A DNA stretch of 7,835 nucleotides. Origin: an uncultured Peptococcaceae bacterium. Its GTDB lineage: Bacteria > Bacillota > Dehalobacteriia > UBA4068 > JAAVYR01. The DNA lies in contig CATIYQ010000114.1 of assembly GCA_949739465.1 (NCBI GenBank), forward strand, positions 1-7,835, read 5' to 3'. The notes under the pieces are model-generated. The model saw only the letters and a program-made list of their open reading frames with translations. It was not told the DNA's origin and searched no databases. A program made the position numbers and the translations under genes. Positions 1-6,249 of this stretch are shown here, piece by piece (positions within the stretch are counted from its first letter, which is position 1; every line of letters starts with the position of its first letter).

Positions 1-474
1 AAAATCAAAGTCCGTATCCATAATGTTTTTCCCCAGGCAACCGGCAGCCCGCGCTTCCGTCAATGCTTCTTCCAAAATGGGGAAAAGGTAGGGGTATTCC
101 GCCCGTAAGTAAATGAAGCCTTGGTGAGAACCAACGGCTTTCCCTGCAATAGCCATGCCCTCAAAAATGCTATGGGGGTCGCCGGACAAGAGCACTCGGT
201 CTTTATTTGTTCCCGGTTCGCCTTCGTCGGCGTTGCAGACGATGTATTTGTCGGTGGCTTGTTCCGCTAAAACAAACTGCCATTTGAGGGCGGTAGGAAA
301 GCCTGCGCCGCCTCTGCCGCGGAGACCGGCAGCTTTAATTTCAGCTAGGATCTCTTCCGGCTTCATGGCGATGGCTTTCTTTAATGCTTGATAGCCGCCG
401 TTTGCCATATATTCTTTCACACTGGTGGGATTGATATGACCGACGTTTCTCAGTAATACACGCATTTCTTCCAT
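1..474 (-). CDS. NuoF/HydB-like NADH-binding flavoprotein subunit (N-terminal 158 residues, runs off left edge)
   Basis: This is the 51-kDa-type subunit that takes electrons from NADH through FMN in complex I, NAD-linked [FeFe] hydrogenases and NAD-linked formate dehydrogenases. The reading frame is open from ATG at 474 to the window edge. Residues 52-65 (RGRGGAGFPTALKW) are the glycine-rich nucleotide/FMN signature. Residues 81-93 (NADEGEPGTNKDR) are the second family hallmark, and YLRAEYP follows at 122-128. The 4Fe-4S cysteines of the family would lie beyond the window. The start sits 1 nt after the nuoE-like stop codon, with a GGATGGG ribosome site inside the end of that gene, so the two are co-transcribed and probably translationally coupled. 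The protein begins almost at the core domain, so the thioredoxin-like [2Fe-2S] extension at the N terminus of many HydB/HndC proteins is absent. The family is certain. Which enzyme it serves cannot be told, because the catalytic subunit is out of view. Confidence 0.95.
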   Translation of the reverse strand, partial: MEEMRVLLRNVGHINPTSVKEYMANGGYQALKKAIAMKPEEILAEIKAAGLRGRGGAGFPTALKWQFVLAEQATDKYIVCNADEGEPGTNKDRVLLSGDPHSIFEGMAIAGKAVGSHQGFIYLRAEYPYLFPILEEALTEARAAGCLGKNIMDTDFDF

Positions 475-475
475 A

Positions 476-979
476 TTATTTCCCATCCTCTCTGATATAT
501 AGTTTCAACAGCTCACAAGCAGATTCTGGTGTGAGGTTACCATAAGTTTTATCGTTAATCATGATGGCGGGAGAAATATCGCAAATGCCTAAGCATTCGC
601 AATATTCCAGTGTGAAACGGTTATCCTCGGTGGTTTCTCCCATTTTGATATGGAGGAAGTCTTCCATGGCTTTTACCACTTCTCTGGCGCCGCGGACATG
701 GCAAGGCGCGCTCTTACACATGCGGATAATGTATTTCCCTCTTGGTTTGGTAGAGAGCATGGCATAGAAGGTAATAAACCCGTAAACATGGGTCTGGGAT
801 AAGCCCATTTCTCTTGCAATAATTGCCGCTACATCTTCAGAAAAGGTGTTGACCACCTTTTGACATTCCAGTAATACCCGCATTAGTTGGTCTTGCTGCC
901 CTTTGTAGCGGGAAGCAATAGCGGCAACCTCTACCAGCTGGGCTGGGGGGGTATTGGAATTACGCATCGTATTTGCCAT
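476..979 (-). CDS. NuoE/HydC-like thioredoxin-fold [2Fe-2S] subunit, 167 aa
   Basis: This is the 24-kDa-type subunit that partners NuoF/HydB and carries one [2Fe-2S] cluster, acting in the cytoplasm. All four ligands are present: C88 and C93 in MCKSAPCHVRGA, and C129 and C133 in ECLGICD. Before them comes the family segment VYGFITFYAMLSTKPRGK (residues 65-82). The N-terminal helical part (about 12-60) and total length of 167 match the usual 150-170. The ATG at 979 is supported by GGAGGT at 992-987 with 7 nt spacing; a second ATG at 967 lacks such a site. It is the first gene of the operon and is followed directly by the nuoF-like gene. The order E then F is typical of NADH-dependent [FeFe] hydrogenases (hydC-hydB-hydA) and related modules, not a full nuoA-N operon, but that reading is inference. 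No key residue is missing. Confidence 0.96.
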   Translation of the reverse strand: MANTMRNSNTPPAQLVEVAAIASRYKGQQDQLMRVLLECQKVVNTFSEDVAAIIAREMGLSQTHVYGFITFYAMLSTKPRGKYIIRMCKSAPCHVRGAREVVKAMEDFLHIKMGETTEDNRFTLEYCECLGICDISPAIMINDKTYGNLTPESACELLKLYIREDGK

Positions 980-1063
980 TTAACATACCTCCATATGGTT
1001 TATTTGAGAAAAATAAAAAAACAAGATTTGAAAAAAATATAAATTTTTGTCGGTTATTGTTCT

Positions 1064-1092
1064 ATCATACCAGTTAATCAAGGTCTGTGCAA
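1064..1092 (-). promoter_or_regulatory. SigA-type promoter with extended -10 for the nuoE-nuoF operon
   Basis: Read on the minus strand, a -35 element TTGCAC (1092-1087) is followed after exactly 17 nt by -10 TATGAT (1069-1064). The bases TGG before the -10 supply an extended -10 TG motif. Transcription should begin near 1057, giving a leader of about 75-80 nt before the ATG at 979. I looked for a Rex-type inverted repeat (TTGT…ACAA), expected for many NADH-linked hydrogenase operons, and saw none that was convincing. Confidence 0.65.
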
Positions 1093-1187
1093 TAGTAATT
1101 TATGTATTCTTTATACAAATATTGGCATTATGTATTTTTGTAATTCCTTCTGATAAAAAAGAGATAGGCATATGTTAGAAAGATAAC

Positions 1188-2996
1188 ATGGTTTCAAGGC
1201 GGGTATTTATCCTTATGCGGCAAATTTGGAAAATAGTAGGACAAATTTTCAGGGAACATGGTTTTGTTCTTATTTGTTTTGTCTGTCTGCATCGGTTGTT
1301 GTTTTACGGCGGGTTGCGGCTTTTTTATGGGTTGCCTTTGGGGGAGCGTCTTACGTTATGGGGCTGGCTATTCTCCGGAGATTTTAATATGGTAACTTGT
1401 TTTGGGTTTCTCTTTCTGGGGTGTTTCGTCGGTTTTTTTATTCTCTGGGAAATTGCCGCTTATTTATTGCTCTATGAATCCTGCGGACAGAGGCGGGTTG
1501 TCTCTCTCTTGACCATGATATTAGGGGGTATGGGGCAAGGGGCAAGGGTTTTCCGACGAGAGCCTATTTGGTTACTTTTTGTGTTGCTCTTTGTGTTGCC
1601 TTTTCAGGCGGTTATGACCTGGTCGGGGCTATATCTTTCTGTGGAAATTCCCGGCTTTGCCTTGCAGTTTTTGACCCAATATCCTGCCCTGTTGCTGCTG
1701 GGAAATTTACTGTTTCTCTTGGTGCAGTGGTTGGGTGTGGAAAGTTTATTCTTCTTCCATTTTCTTTTTCTCAAGAGAAAATCGGCGGCGGAGGCATGGC
1801 GAAGCAGTCGGCAAATGGGATTGTGGCGGTTGGGGCTAACCTGTTTTTGCCTGTTGCTGTGGAATCTATGTTGGTTGCTGGGAAGTTTTTTATGCTATCT
1901 GGGCGGCGCGGCAGTAGCCTTCCTGCTGTCGGAGACCGCCATTGCGCTTGCCTTGGTGGACGGCGCGGAAAAACTCATTCTTCTTTTGCAGCAATGTTTC
2001 TTTGTTCCTATGAGTGTTGCAGTGGTTCATAGTTGTTATTTGGTGTTTTTTAGCGGTGGGGACGCGTCTTTTTGCCCTGCTATTTTTCCCGCCGTAAAAA
2101 GAAAATTCGTTTGGCTCTTGGGTACGGTAGTGGTTTTGGGCGTTGTCGGCGTATTCTATCTTTCGGAGTGGGATGTTGCGGAGGAAGACCTTAGCCCTGT
2201 TCCTATTGTGGCTGCTCATCGGGGGTATGGGGACATATTGCCGGAGAACACCATTGCTGCCGTTGTTGCTGCCAAAAAGGCAGGTGTAGGCTGTATCGAA
2301 ATTGATACGCAAATGACCAAAGACGGCAAGATGATTCTCTTTCACGATAGAGATTTGACAGAGACTCTTGCTGTGGCGAAAACAGTGGGGGAGCTGACTT
2401 ATGCGGAGATTGCAGGGCTGGTGGAGGAAATCTACGGCGGGTTGCCGAAAGGGGAACGTCCCCTGCCTTTACTGGAGGAAGCGTTAAACGCAGGCGGTAG
2501 CGAAATGCTATGGAATGTGGAAATCAAAACATATACTTCCCGTTATTTTATTTATCCCATTCCGTGGCTATGGAGTCATGGGAGCGGCGAGGCAGACCAT
2601 AAGGAACGGGCGGTTGGCGAGGTTCTTGCCCTTTTGGAAGAGAGTGGAGCAGCGGACCGCGTGTGGATTTCCTCTTTGGATTATCAGGTGCTGCAGTTGG
2701 TAAAAGAAAAAAAGCCTCATATTAAGACGCTGTATCTATTACCCTTTGTGGGGAGTCATTTAGAAAACCTATCGGCGGCGGACGGTTATAGCATAGAAAT
2801 CACTGCATTAAGCCCGGAAGTTTATCGAGAACTGAAGAACATGGGTAAAGATTTATGGGTGTGGACGGTGAACGATATTTCTGCTGCCGCCAAATTATTT
2901 TCTTATGAGGCCGATGGCGTTATTACCGACCGACCATTATTATTAAAAAGAGTATTAGAGCGAAAAGAAAAAATCCATAGATTTTCCTTTTCTTAG
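1188..2996 (+). CDS. Membrane-anchored glycerophosphodiester phosphodiesterase, 602 aa
   Basis: The C-terminal half is a GDPD domain, which hydrolyses glycerophosphodiesters to glycerol-3-phosphate and an alcohol using a divalent metal. Visible active-site motifs are HRG at 344-346, PEN at 352-354, EID at 371-373, HD at 386-387, NVEIK at 443-447 and the closing VWTVND (558-563) and ADGVITDRP (574-582). The histidines H344 and H386 fit the usual acid/base pair. Residues about 25-325 are strongly hydrophobic with some six to eight membrane segments, as in the GPDPase membrane-domain fusion family of Gram-positives; the catalytic domain follows the last segment (about 306-326). Likely roles are phospholipid or polyglycerolphosphate (lipoteichoic acid) turnover, by inference. 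The ATG at 1188 has only a weak AGAAAG site. An ATG at 1215 is preceded by AAGGCGGG at 11 nt and also fits the family, so the true start could be nine codons later. The gene stands alone between divergent nuoE and spoIIID. Confidence 0.93.
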   Translation: MVSRRVFILMRQIWKIVGQIFREHGFVLICFVCLHRLLFYGGLRLFYGLPLGERLTLWGWLFSGDFNMVTCFGFLFLGCFVGFFILWEIAAYLLLYESCGQRRVVSLLTMILGGMGQGARVFRREPIWLLFVLLFVLPFQAVMTWSGLYLSVEIPGFALQFLTQYPALLLLGNLLFLLVQWLGVESLFFFHFLFLKRKSAAEAWRSSRQMGLWRLGLTCFCLLLWNLCWLLGSFLCYLGGAAVAFLLSETAIALALVDGAEKLILLLQQCFFVPMSVAVVHSCYLVFFSGGDASFCPAIFPAVKRKFVWLLGTVVVLGVVGVFYLSEWDVAEEDLSPVPIVAAHRGYGDILPENTIAAVVAAKKAGVGCIEIDTQMTKDGKMILFHDRDLTETLAVAKTVGELTYAEIAGLVEEIYGGLPKGERPLPLLEEALNAGGSEMLWNVEIKTYTSRYFIYPIPWLWSHGSGEADHKERAVGEVLALLEESGAADRVWISSLDYQVLQLVKEKKPHIKTLYLLPFVGSHLENLSAADGYSIEITALSPEVYRELKNMGKDLWVWTVNDISAAAKLFSYEADGVITDRPLLLKRVLERKEKIHRFSFS

Positions 2997-3008
2997 TTCT
3001 AGGAAAAA

Positions 3009-3056
3009 TAAGCCCCCCATATATATGAGTAAAACAGAAATGTCTAAGGGGGCTTA
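3009..3056 (+). promoter_or_regulatory. Hairpin that includes the spoIIID Shine-Dalgarno sequence
   Basis: TAAGCCCCC (3009-3017) is exactly complementary to GGGGGCTTA (3048-3056), a 9-bp perfect stem around a 30-nt loop that contains the palindrome CATATATATG (3018-3027). The right arm holds the AAGGGGG ribosome site (3046-3052), which lies 10 nt before the spoIIID ATG. Folding would mask ribosome entry on transcripts that begin upstream of 3009. There is no T-run after the right arm, so it is not a plus-strand terminator. Control by this fold is inference; a transcript starting inside the loop would escape it. Confidence 0.5.
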
Positions 3057-3062
3057 CCTATT

Positions 3063-3329
3063 ATGCAGGATTATATTCAAAAAAGAGTGATGGACATCAG
3101 TAACTATATATTAGAAAGCCAGGCAACCGTACGGCAGACGGCAACCATTTTCGGCGTATCAAAGTCCACAGTCCATAAGGATATTACGGAACGGTTACCT
3201 GTCATCAATGAAATGGTTGCTAAACAAGTGCGGGATATTCTGGAAAACAACAAGGCAGAACGGCACTTAAGGGGCGGGGAAGCCACCAGAAAAAAATACA
3301 AACAAGAAAAGGGAAATAATCGGGGATAA
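3063..3329 (+). CDS. spoIIID: Stage III sporulation regulator SpoIIID, 88 aa
   Basis: SpoIIID is a small DNA-binding protein of the mother cell that activates and represses genes of the SigE regulon and helps turn on SigK during endospore formation. The protein begins MQDYIQKRVMDISNYILES, matching the family N terminus. A helix-turn-helix lies at about 21-45, with the highly conserved FGVSKSTVHKDITERLP (residues 29-45). The basic C-terminal stretch HLRGGEATRKKYK (67-79) is the family's second DNA-contacting region. Length is normal (Bacillus about 93 residues). AAGGGGG at 3046-3052 serves the ATG at 3063 but can pair with an upstream C-tract. The next gene is mbl-like, the same order as in Bacillus subtilis. 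This gene is the best evidence in the window for a spore-forming host. Confidence 0.97.
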   Translation: MQDYIQKRVMDISNYILESQATVRQTATIFGVSKSTVHKDITERLPVINEMVAKQVRDILENNKAERHLRGGEATRKKYKQEKGNNRG

Positions 3330-3385
3330 GGCAGGAAACAGCATCGTTTTTGTAGAATATCTGTAAAATTGTGACGAGATTTGTC

Positions 3386-3415
3386 TGAAATACGAAGAGA
3401 TTTCTTCGTATTTCA
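3386..3415. repeat. Perfect 13-bp inverted repeat in the spoIIID–mbl gap
   Basis: TGAAATACGAAGA (3386-3398) and its exact reverse complement (3403-3415) are separated by GATT. The 13-bp stem with a 4-nt loop is the strongest symmetric structure in the 160-nt gap. It is not followed by a T-run on either strand, so an ordinary intrinsic terminator is unlikely. It lies 20 nt before the -35 of the putative mbl promoter. It may be an operator, or an RNA hairpin in a spoIIID–mbl read-through transcript; the sequence does not decide. Confidence 0.8.
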
Positions 3416-3435
3416 AGGGCAAAATAGGGACAAGC

Positions 3436-3464
3436 TTAACAGTAGGGTATGGAAACCTTAATAT
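3436..3464 (+). promoter_or_regulatory. Putative SigA-type promoter for the mbl-like gene
   Basis: TTAACA (3436-3441, 5 of 6 to the -35 consensus) and TAATAT (3459-3464, 4 of 6 to the -10) are separated by 17 nt. The predicted start near 3471 gives a very short leader of about 20 nt that begins at or just before the AAGGAG ribosome site. It would let the cytoskeletal gene be expressed in growing cells independently of spoIIID. Confidence 0.45.
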
Positions 3465-3489
3465 GGGGTAGGAAGTAAGGAGATTGCTT

Positions 3490-4521
3490 GTGTTAAACTT
3501 TGGAACAGATATTGGCATTGATTTGGGTACGGCAAGCGTACTGATTTATGAAAAAGGTAAAGGTATTGTGCTTCATGAGCCTTCCGTGGTGGCAATTAAC
3601 CAGCGGAGTGGAGACGTTATCGCCGTGGGGGTAGAAGCCCAACGAATGCTGGGGCGGACGCCGGGAGATATTGTGGCGGTGCGTCCTCTTCGGGAAGGGG
3701 TCATTGCCGACTATGATATTACGGAAAAAATGCTGCGTTACTTTATTAAAAAGATTTGCCATAATCGCTTATTTTTCCGTCCGCGGGTGATGATATGCAT
3801 CCCTTCCGGCGTAACGGAAGTAGAGGAACGGGCAGTGCGACAAGCAGCGGAGCAAGCAGGCGCCAGAAAAGCCTTCCTCATGGAAGAACCTCTTGCTGCG
3901 GCATTAGGCGCGGGGTTGGACATTTCTGAGCCCGGGGGCAATATGATTGTAGATATTGGCGGCGGCACGACCGATATTGCAGTCCTTTCGCTCAATGGTA
4001 TTGTTTGTTCCAAGTCTCTTCGCATTGGCGGGGATAAATTTGATGAAGCGATTGTTCGTTTTGCCCGCAAAGAGCATAACCTGCTCATTGGCGAGCGGTT
4101 TGCCGAAGAAATCAAAATCGAAGTAGGCACGGCTTTTATCGACGATTTGCCGGAAAACAGAACCATTGAAGTGCGAGGCAGAGACTTGATTACAGGGCTG
4201 CCTAACAGTGTGGTTTTTTCCGCTTTTGACGTATATGACGCGCTGCAAGAGCCGCTGGAAGCTATTGTGGCGGCGGTAAAAGAAGTGTTGGAGGTAACTC
4301 CTCCGGAGCTGGCTGCTGACATCATCAACAAAGGCGTGGTGCTTACCGGCGGCGGGGCGCTTCTTCACGGCATGGACAAGCTCCTCTCTCGGGAAACGGG
4401 ACTGCCTATGTATGTAGCGGAAGACCCTATCTTCTGTGTGGCGCGGGGGACTGGTGTCGCTCTCCAACATCTTAACGCTTTGCAAAATACTCGTTCCTTT
4501 GCAACGAAACAATTCGACTAA
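3490..4521 (+). CDS. mbl: MreB/Mbl-family bacterial actin, 343 aa
   Basis: This cytoplasmic ATP-binding actin homologue forms membrane-bound filaments that guide lateral peptidoglycan synthesis and set rod shape. Counting from the GTG at 3490, the phosphate-1 loop is DIGIDLGTAS (7-16), the connecting region MEEPLAAALGAG (131-142), phosphate-2 VDIGGGTTDIAV (154-165) and the adenosine motif VVLTGGGALLHG (283-294). The ATPase residue corresponding to actin Q137 falls in the EEP segment. Length is normal for MreB/Mbl. The start is GTG at 3490 because AAGGAG (3477-3482) lies 7 nt upstream; the in-frame TTG at 3484 would leave only 1 nt. Position directly after spoIIID matches Bacillus mbl, so I use that symbol, although sequence alone separates Mbl from MreB only weakly. 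No mreC or mreD follows. It ends at a strong terminator. Confidence 0.95.
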   Translation: MLNFGTDIGIDLGTASVLIYEKGKGIVLHEPSVVAINQRSGDVIAVGVEAQRMLGRTPGDIVAVRPLREGVIADYDITEKMLRYFIKKICHNRLFFRPRVMICIPSGVTEVEERAVRQAAEQAGARKAFLMEEPLAAALGAGLDISEPGGNMIVDIGGGTTDIAVLSLNGIVCSKSLRIGGDKFDEAIVRFARKEHNLLIGERFAEEIKIEVGTAFIDDLPENRTIEVRGRDLITGLPNSVVFSAFDVYDALQEPLEAIVAAVKEVLEVTPPELAADIINKGVVLTGGGALLHGMDKLLSRETGLPMYVAEDPIFCVARGTGVALQHLNALQNTRSFATKQFD

Positions 4522-4541
4522 AGTCATTGAACTTAGGACCT

Positions 4542-4577
4542 TAAAAAATAGGCAAAATGCCTATTTTTTATTTTTTT
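4542..4577 (+). terminator. Intrinsic terminator after mbl
   Basis: AAAAAATAGGCA (4543-4554) and its exact complement TGCCTATTTTTT (4558-4569) form a 12-bp stem with an AAA loop, extended by one T-A pair, and a further T7 run follows at 4571-4577. It lies 20 nt after the mbl stop. The left A-tract would also let it act on the opposite strand. Confidence 0.93.
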
Positions 4578-4578
4578 C

Positions 4579-4600
4579 AGGAAAGGAATCCTCCTTTCCT
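4579..4600. repeat. Second hairpin just after the mbl terminator
   Basis: AGGAAAGGA (4579-4587) and TCCTTTCCT (4592-4600) form a perfect 9-bp stem with an ATCC loop. No T-run follows on either strand, so it is not a terminator by itself. It directly precedes the AT-rich TGTAGAATATAAAA stretch (4601-4614) that would hold any -10 for the stalk-protein operon, so an operator or a 5'-end structure is possible. Confidence 0.6.
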
Positions 4601-4647
4601 TGTAGAATATAAAAAGGATATCAATCGTAAAAGGGAGGGGTTGTCCT

Positions 4648-5199
4648 TTGAAACCCATAAAATACATTGTACTTTCTTGTGCTATCCTGGCGGGGGCAGG
4701 TGTTTTGTGCGGCGCCGGCGGCGGAGCAGACGACCCTCTGGTGACCAAAAGCTGGGTAGACGACTACATCGAATCTTCCTTTTTGAAGATGGAAAAGGAA
4801 ATCGCCCAGACAAAAGCCAATCTGGGTAGCTCTTATAATATCAAACTTTGGATTGGTAATAAGCAGGCTCAAGTGGGCGCAAAGACAGTGACCTTGGATG
4901 TGGCGCCTGTTATCAAAGACGGCAGGACCATGGTACCGCTGGCATTTGTCAGTCAGTCCTTGGGCGCCTCTGTCAACTGGGATAATACGAAAAAGGAAGT
5001 TTCTTATAAAAAGGGCAATACCAAAGTGCGGATGATTGTAGGACAAAAGTCGGCGACTGTTAATGATAAAACTGTCTCCATTGACGCAGCTGTCTATGTA
5101 GAAAACGGCAGGACCATGGTGCCGTTGGCATTTATCGCCAATGCCCTTTCGGCAAAGACCCAATGGGACAACACGACAAAAATGATTACCATTCGATGA
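4648..5199 (+). CDS. Secreted two-repeat stalk-domain (copper amine oxidase N-terminal-like) protein, 183 aa
   Basis: This is an exported protein with a signal peptide: K2 and K5, then hydrophobic residues about 6-21, with likely cleavage near the GGGA/DD junction (24-28). No good lipobox is seen. After DPLVTKSWVDDYIESSF (29-45) comes a short, charged, probably helical stretch (to about 57). Two tandem stalk repeats follow, about 65-120 and 127-182, each with the core DGRTMVPLAF or NGRTMVPLAF (91-100, 153-162) followed by a W-D-N-T segment. This matches the CuAO_N1/stalk family, used as a spacer or binding module in many clostridial and Paenibacillus surface proteins; it carries no catalytic domain and no amine oxidase activity is implied. 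The TTG at 4648 is chosen because GGGAGGGG (4633-4640) lies 7 nt upstream and no ATG or GTG suits. It sits 48 nt before the LCP gene, probably in one operon. Function is unknown. Confidence 0.88.
   Translation: MKPIKYIVLSCAILAGAGVLCGAGGGADDPLVTKSWVDDYIESSFLKMEKEIAQTKANLGSSYNIKLWIGNKQAQVGAKTVTLDVAPVIKDGRTMVPLAFVSQSLGASVNWDNTKKEVSYKKGNTKVRMIVGQKSATVNDKTVSIDAAVYVENGRTMVPLAFIANALSAKTQWDNTTKMITIR
4921..5120 (+). repeat. Paired 14-nt direct repeats encoding the GRTMVP core of each stalk repeat
   Basis: GGCAGGACCATGGT is identical at 4921-4934 and 5107-5120, exactly 186 bp (62 codons) apart, and the next bases are nearly identical. It marks the internal duplication of the stalk domain. The rest of the two repeats has diverged more at DNA level, so the duplication is old, or this stretch is constrained. 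Confidence 0.85.
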
Positions 5200-5247
5200 G
5201 AAAATATTCGATAAAAGAATAGCTGAAAAAAGAAATGAGGTAGACCG

Positions 5248-6249
5248 GTGGCAGATTTGGAAAAATCTTTTTGGCAGAAACGCAGAGGACAAAACGGTAA
5301 TTTGAGCGGCGAACAAACAGTGTGGCTGGGTATGTTTGTCGTATTTGCTTTTGCTATCTTTTTCTATATTGGATTTACAGCGGCAGGGCTGACGGCAGAA
5401 GAGCCGGATTTGAACTATATTACCGGGGAAGATTTGGTCGTCGACGCGCCGCCCGAACAGCTGGAAGATATGATTACTGTGCTGGTGGTGGGTGCGGACA
5501 AGCGTCCTAACGACGTAGGACGTTCCGATACCATTCTCCTTTGTTTCTTGGATGTGAAAAATAAACGGGCGCAAATCTTGTCCGTACCTCGCGACACCTA
5601 TGTAACCATTCCCCGCAGCGGGGAAAAAACCAAAGTAAATCATGCTTATGCTTACGGCGGTATTCCGCTCTTGGATGAAACATTAGAACAATATCTAGGC
5701 GTTTCTATCGACTATTATGTGTCGGTGAACTTCAACGGCTTTGTGCAGCTGGTAGACGCTTTGGGCGGTATTGAAATCGACGTGGAAAAACGGATGTTCA
5801 CGCCGGAGGAAAATATCGACATTCAGCCGGGGCTGCAAGTGCTGAATGGTCAGGACGCTTTAGGCTATGTGCGTTTCCGTAAGGACGGGTTAGGGGATAT
5901 CGGTCGGGTAGAACGGCAACAGCATTTCTTAAAAGAGTTAGCCGGCAAGCTAATGAGCGTCAGCACTGCTTGGAAGATTCCCAAACTTGCCGATATCTTC
6001 ATGGAAAATGTGGAAACCAACTTCTCTGTAGGAGAGCTGCTCTCTTTGTATAATACATTCAAGGATATCGACCTCTCCACGCTGAACCTGCAAATGATAC
6101 CGGGAAAGGGCGAATACATCAACGGTATCAGTTATTGGATTGGTGACCAGGCGCAGATAAATACCATTATGGACGCTATGATGAACCCACCGCCGCCGAC
6201 ATTGCCGGTAATCCCTGATGTATCGGGTGGCAGTGGAGTCAATCAATAA
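5248..6249 (+). CDS. LCP (LytR-CpsA-Psr) family cell-wall polymer ligase, 333 aa
   Basis: LCP enzymes transfer undecaprenyl-pyrophosphate-linked polymers (teichoic acids, secondary wall polymers, capsule) onto peptidoglycan outside the membrane. A short basic N terminus is followed by one membrane segment at about 25-49 and an extracellular catalytic domain from about 75 to 240. Conserved pieces are VLVVGADKRP (78-87), the RSDT motif (92-95), SVPRDTYV (112-119), KVNHAYAYGG (129-138), ALGYVRFRKD (204-213) and DIGRVERQQ (217-225). The arginines and aspartates that hold the pyrophosphate and magnesium are in place (R92, D94, R115, R209, R211, R220, R223). The tail is proline- and glycine-rich (about 313-330). 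Start GTG at 5248 follows GAGGT (5237-5241) at 6 nt. It lies between the stalk protein and a TagA/WecG enzyme, the expected company for a wall-polymer ligase. Old names such as LytR transcriptional attenuator should be avoided. Confidence 0.95.
   Translation: MADLEKSFWQKRRGQNGNLSGEQTVWLGMFVVFAFAIFFYIGFTAAGLTAEEPDLNYITGEDLVVDAPPEQLEDMITVLVVGADKRPNDVGRSDTILLCFLDVKNKRAQILSVPRDTYVTIPRSGEKTKVNHAYAYGGIPLLDETLEQYLGVSIDYYVSVNFNGFVQLVDALGGIEIDVEKRMFTPEENIDIQPGLQVLNGQDALGYVRFRKDGLGDIGRVERQQHFLKELAGKLMSVSTAWKIPKLADIFMENVETNFSVGELLSLYNTFKDIDLSTLNLQMIPGKGEYINGISYWIGDQAQINTIMDAMMNPPPPTLPVIPDVSGGSGVNQ

Noticed and set aside
155..391. Plus-strand open frame of 78 codons opposite the NuoF-like gene
   Set aside because: It is antisense to a clear family member, has no ribosome site and its translation resembles no protein family I know.
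1172..1186. Four-codon leader peptide (MLER) just before the GDPD start
   Set aside because: The frame is real but too short to distinguish from chance and has no attenuator structure with it.
980..1187. Rex or FNR/CRP operator in the nuoE–GDPD divergent gap
   Set aside because: No TTGT…ACAA inverted repeat was found, and the TTGAT…ATGAT match on the minus strand has the wrong spacing for an FNR-type site.
1568..2032. Plus-strand alternative-frame open reading frame inside the GDPD gene
   Set aside because: It overlaps the membrane domain in another frame and its translation has no family features.
3009..3056. Intrinsic terminator after the GDPD gene
   Set aside because: The stem is good but the loop is 30 nt and no T-run follows on the plus strand; the right arm is the spoIIID ribosome site. 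The minus-strand side is T-rich, but no minus-strand gene reads into it.
3738..4527. Two long minus-strand open frames opposite mbl
   Set aside because: Both lie fully antisense to a conserved actin-family gene and have no recognisable motif or ribosome site.
4648..4710. Lipoprotein signal in the stalk-domain protein (cysteines at residues 11 and 21)
   Set aside because: The residues before neither cysteine fit a good lipobox, and C11 has no hydrophobic stretch long enough before it; an ordinary signal peptide fits better.
4621..5643. Long minus-strand open frame opposite the stalk and LCP genes
   Set aside because: It covers a terminator-to-promoter region and two well-supported genes, and its translation shows no domain; it is a by-product of codon bias on the other strand.
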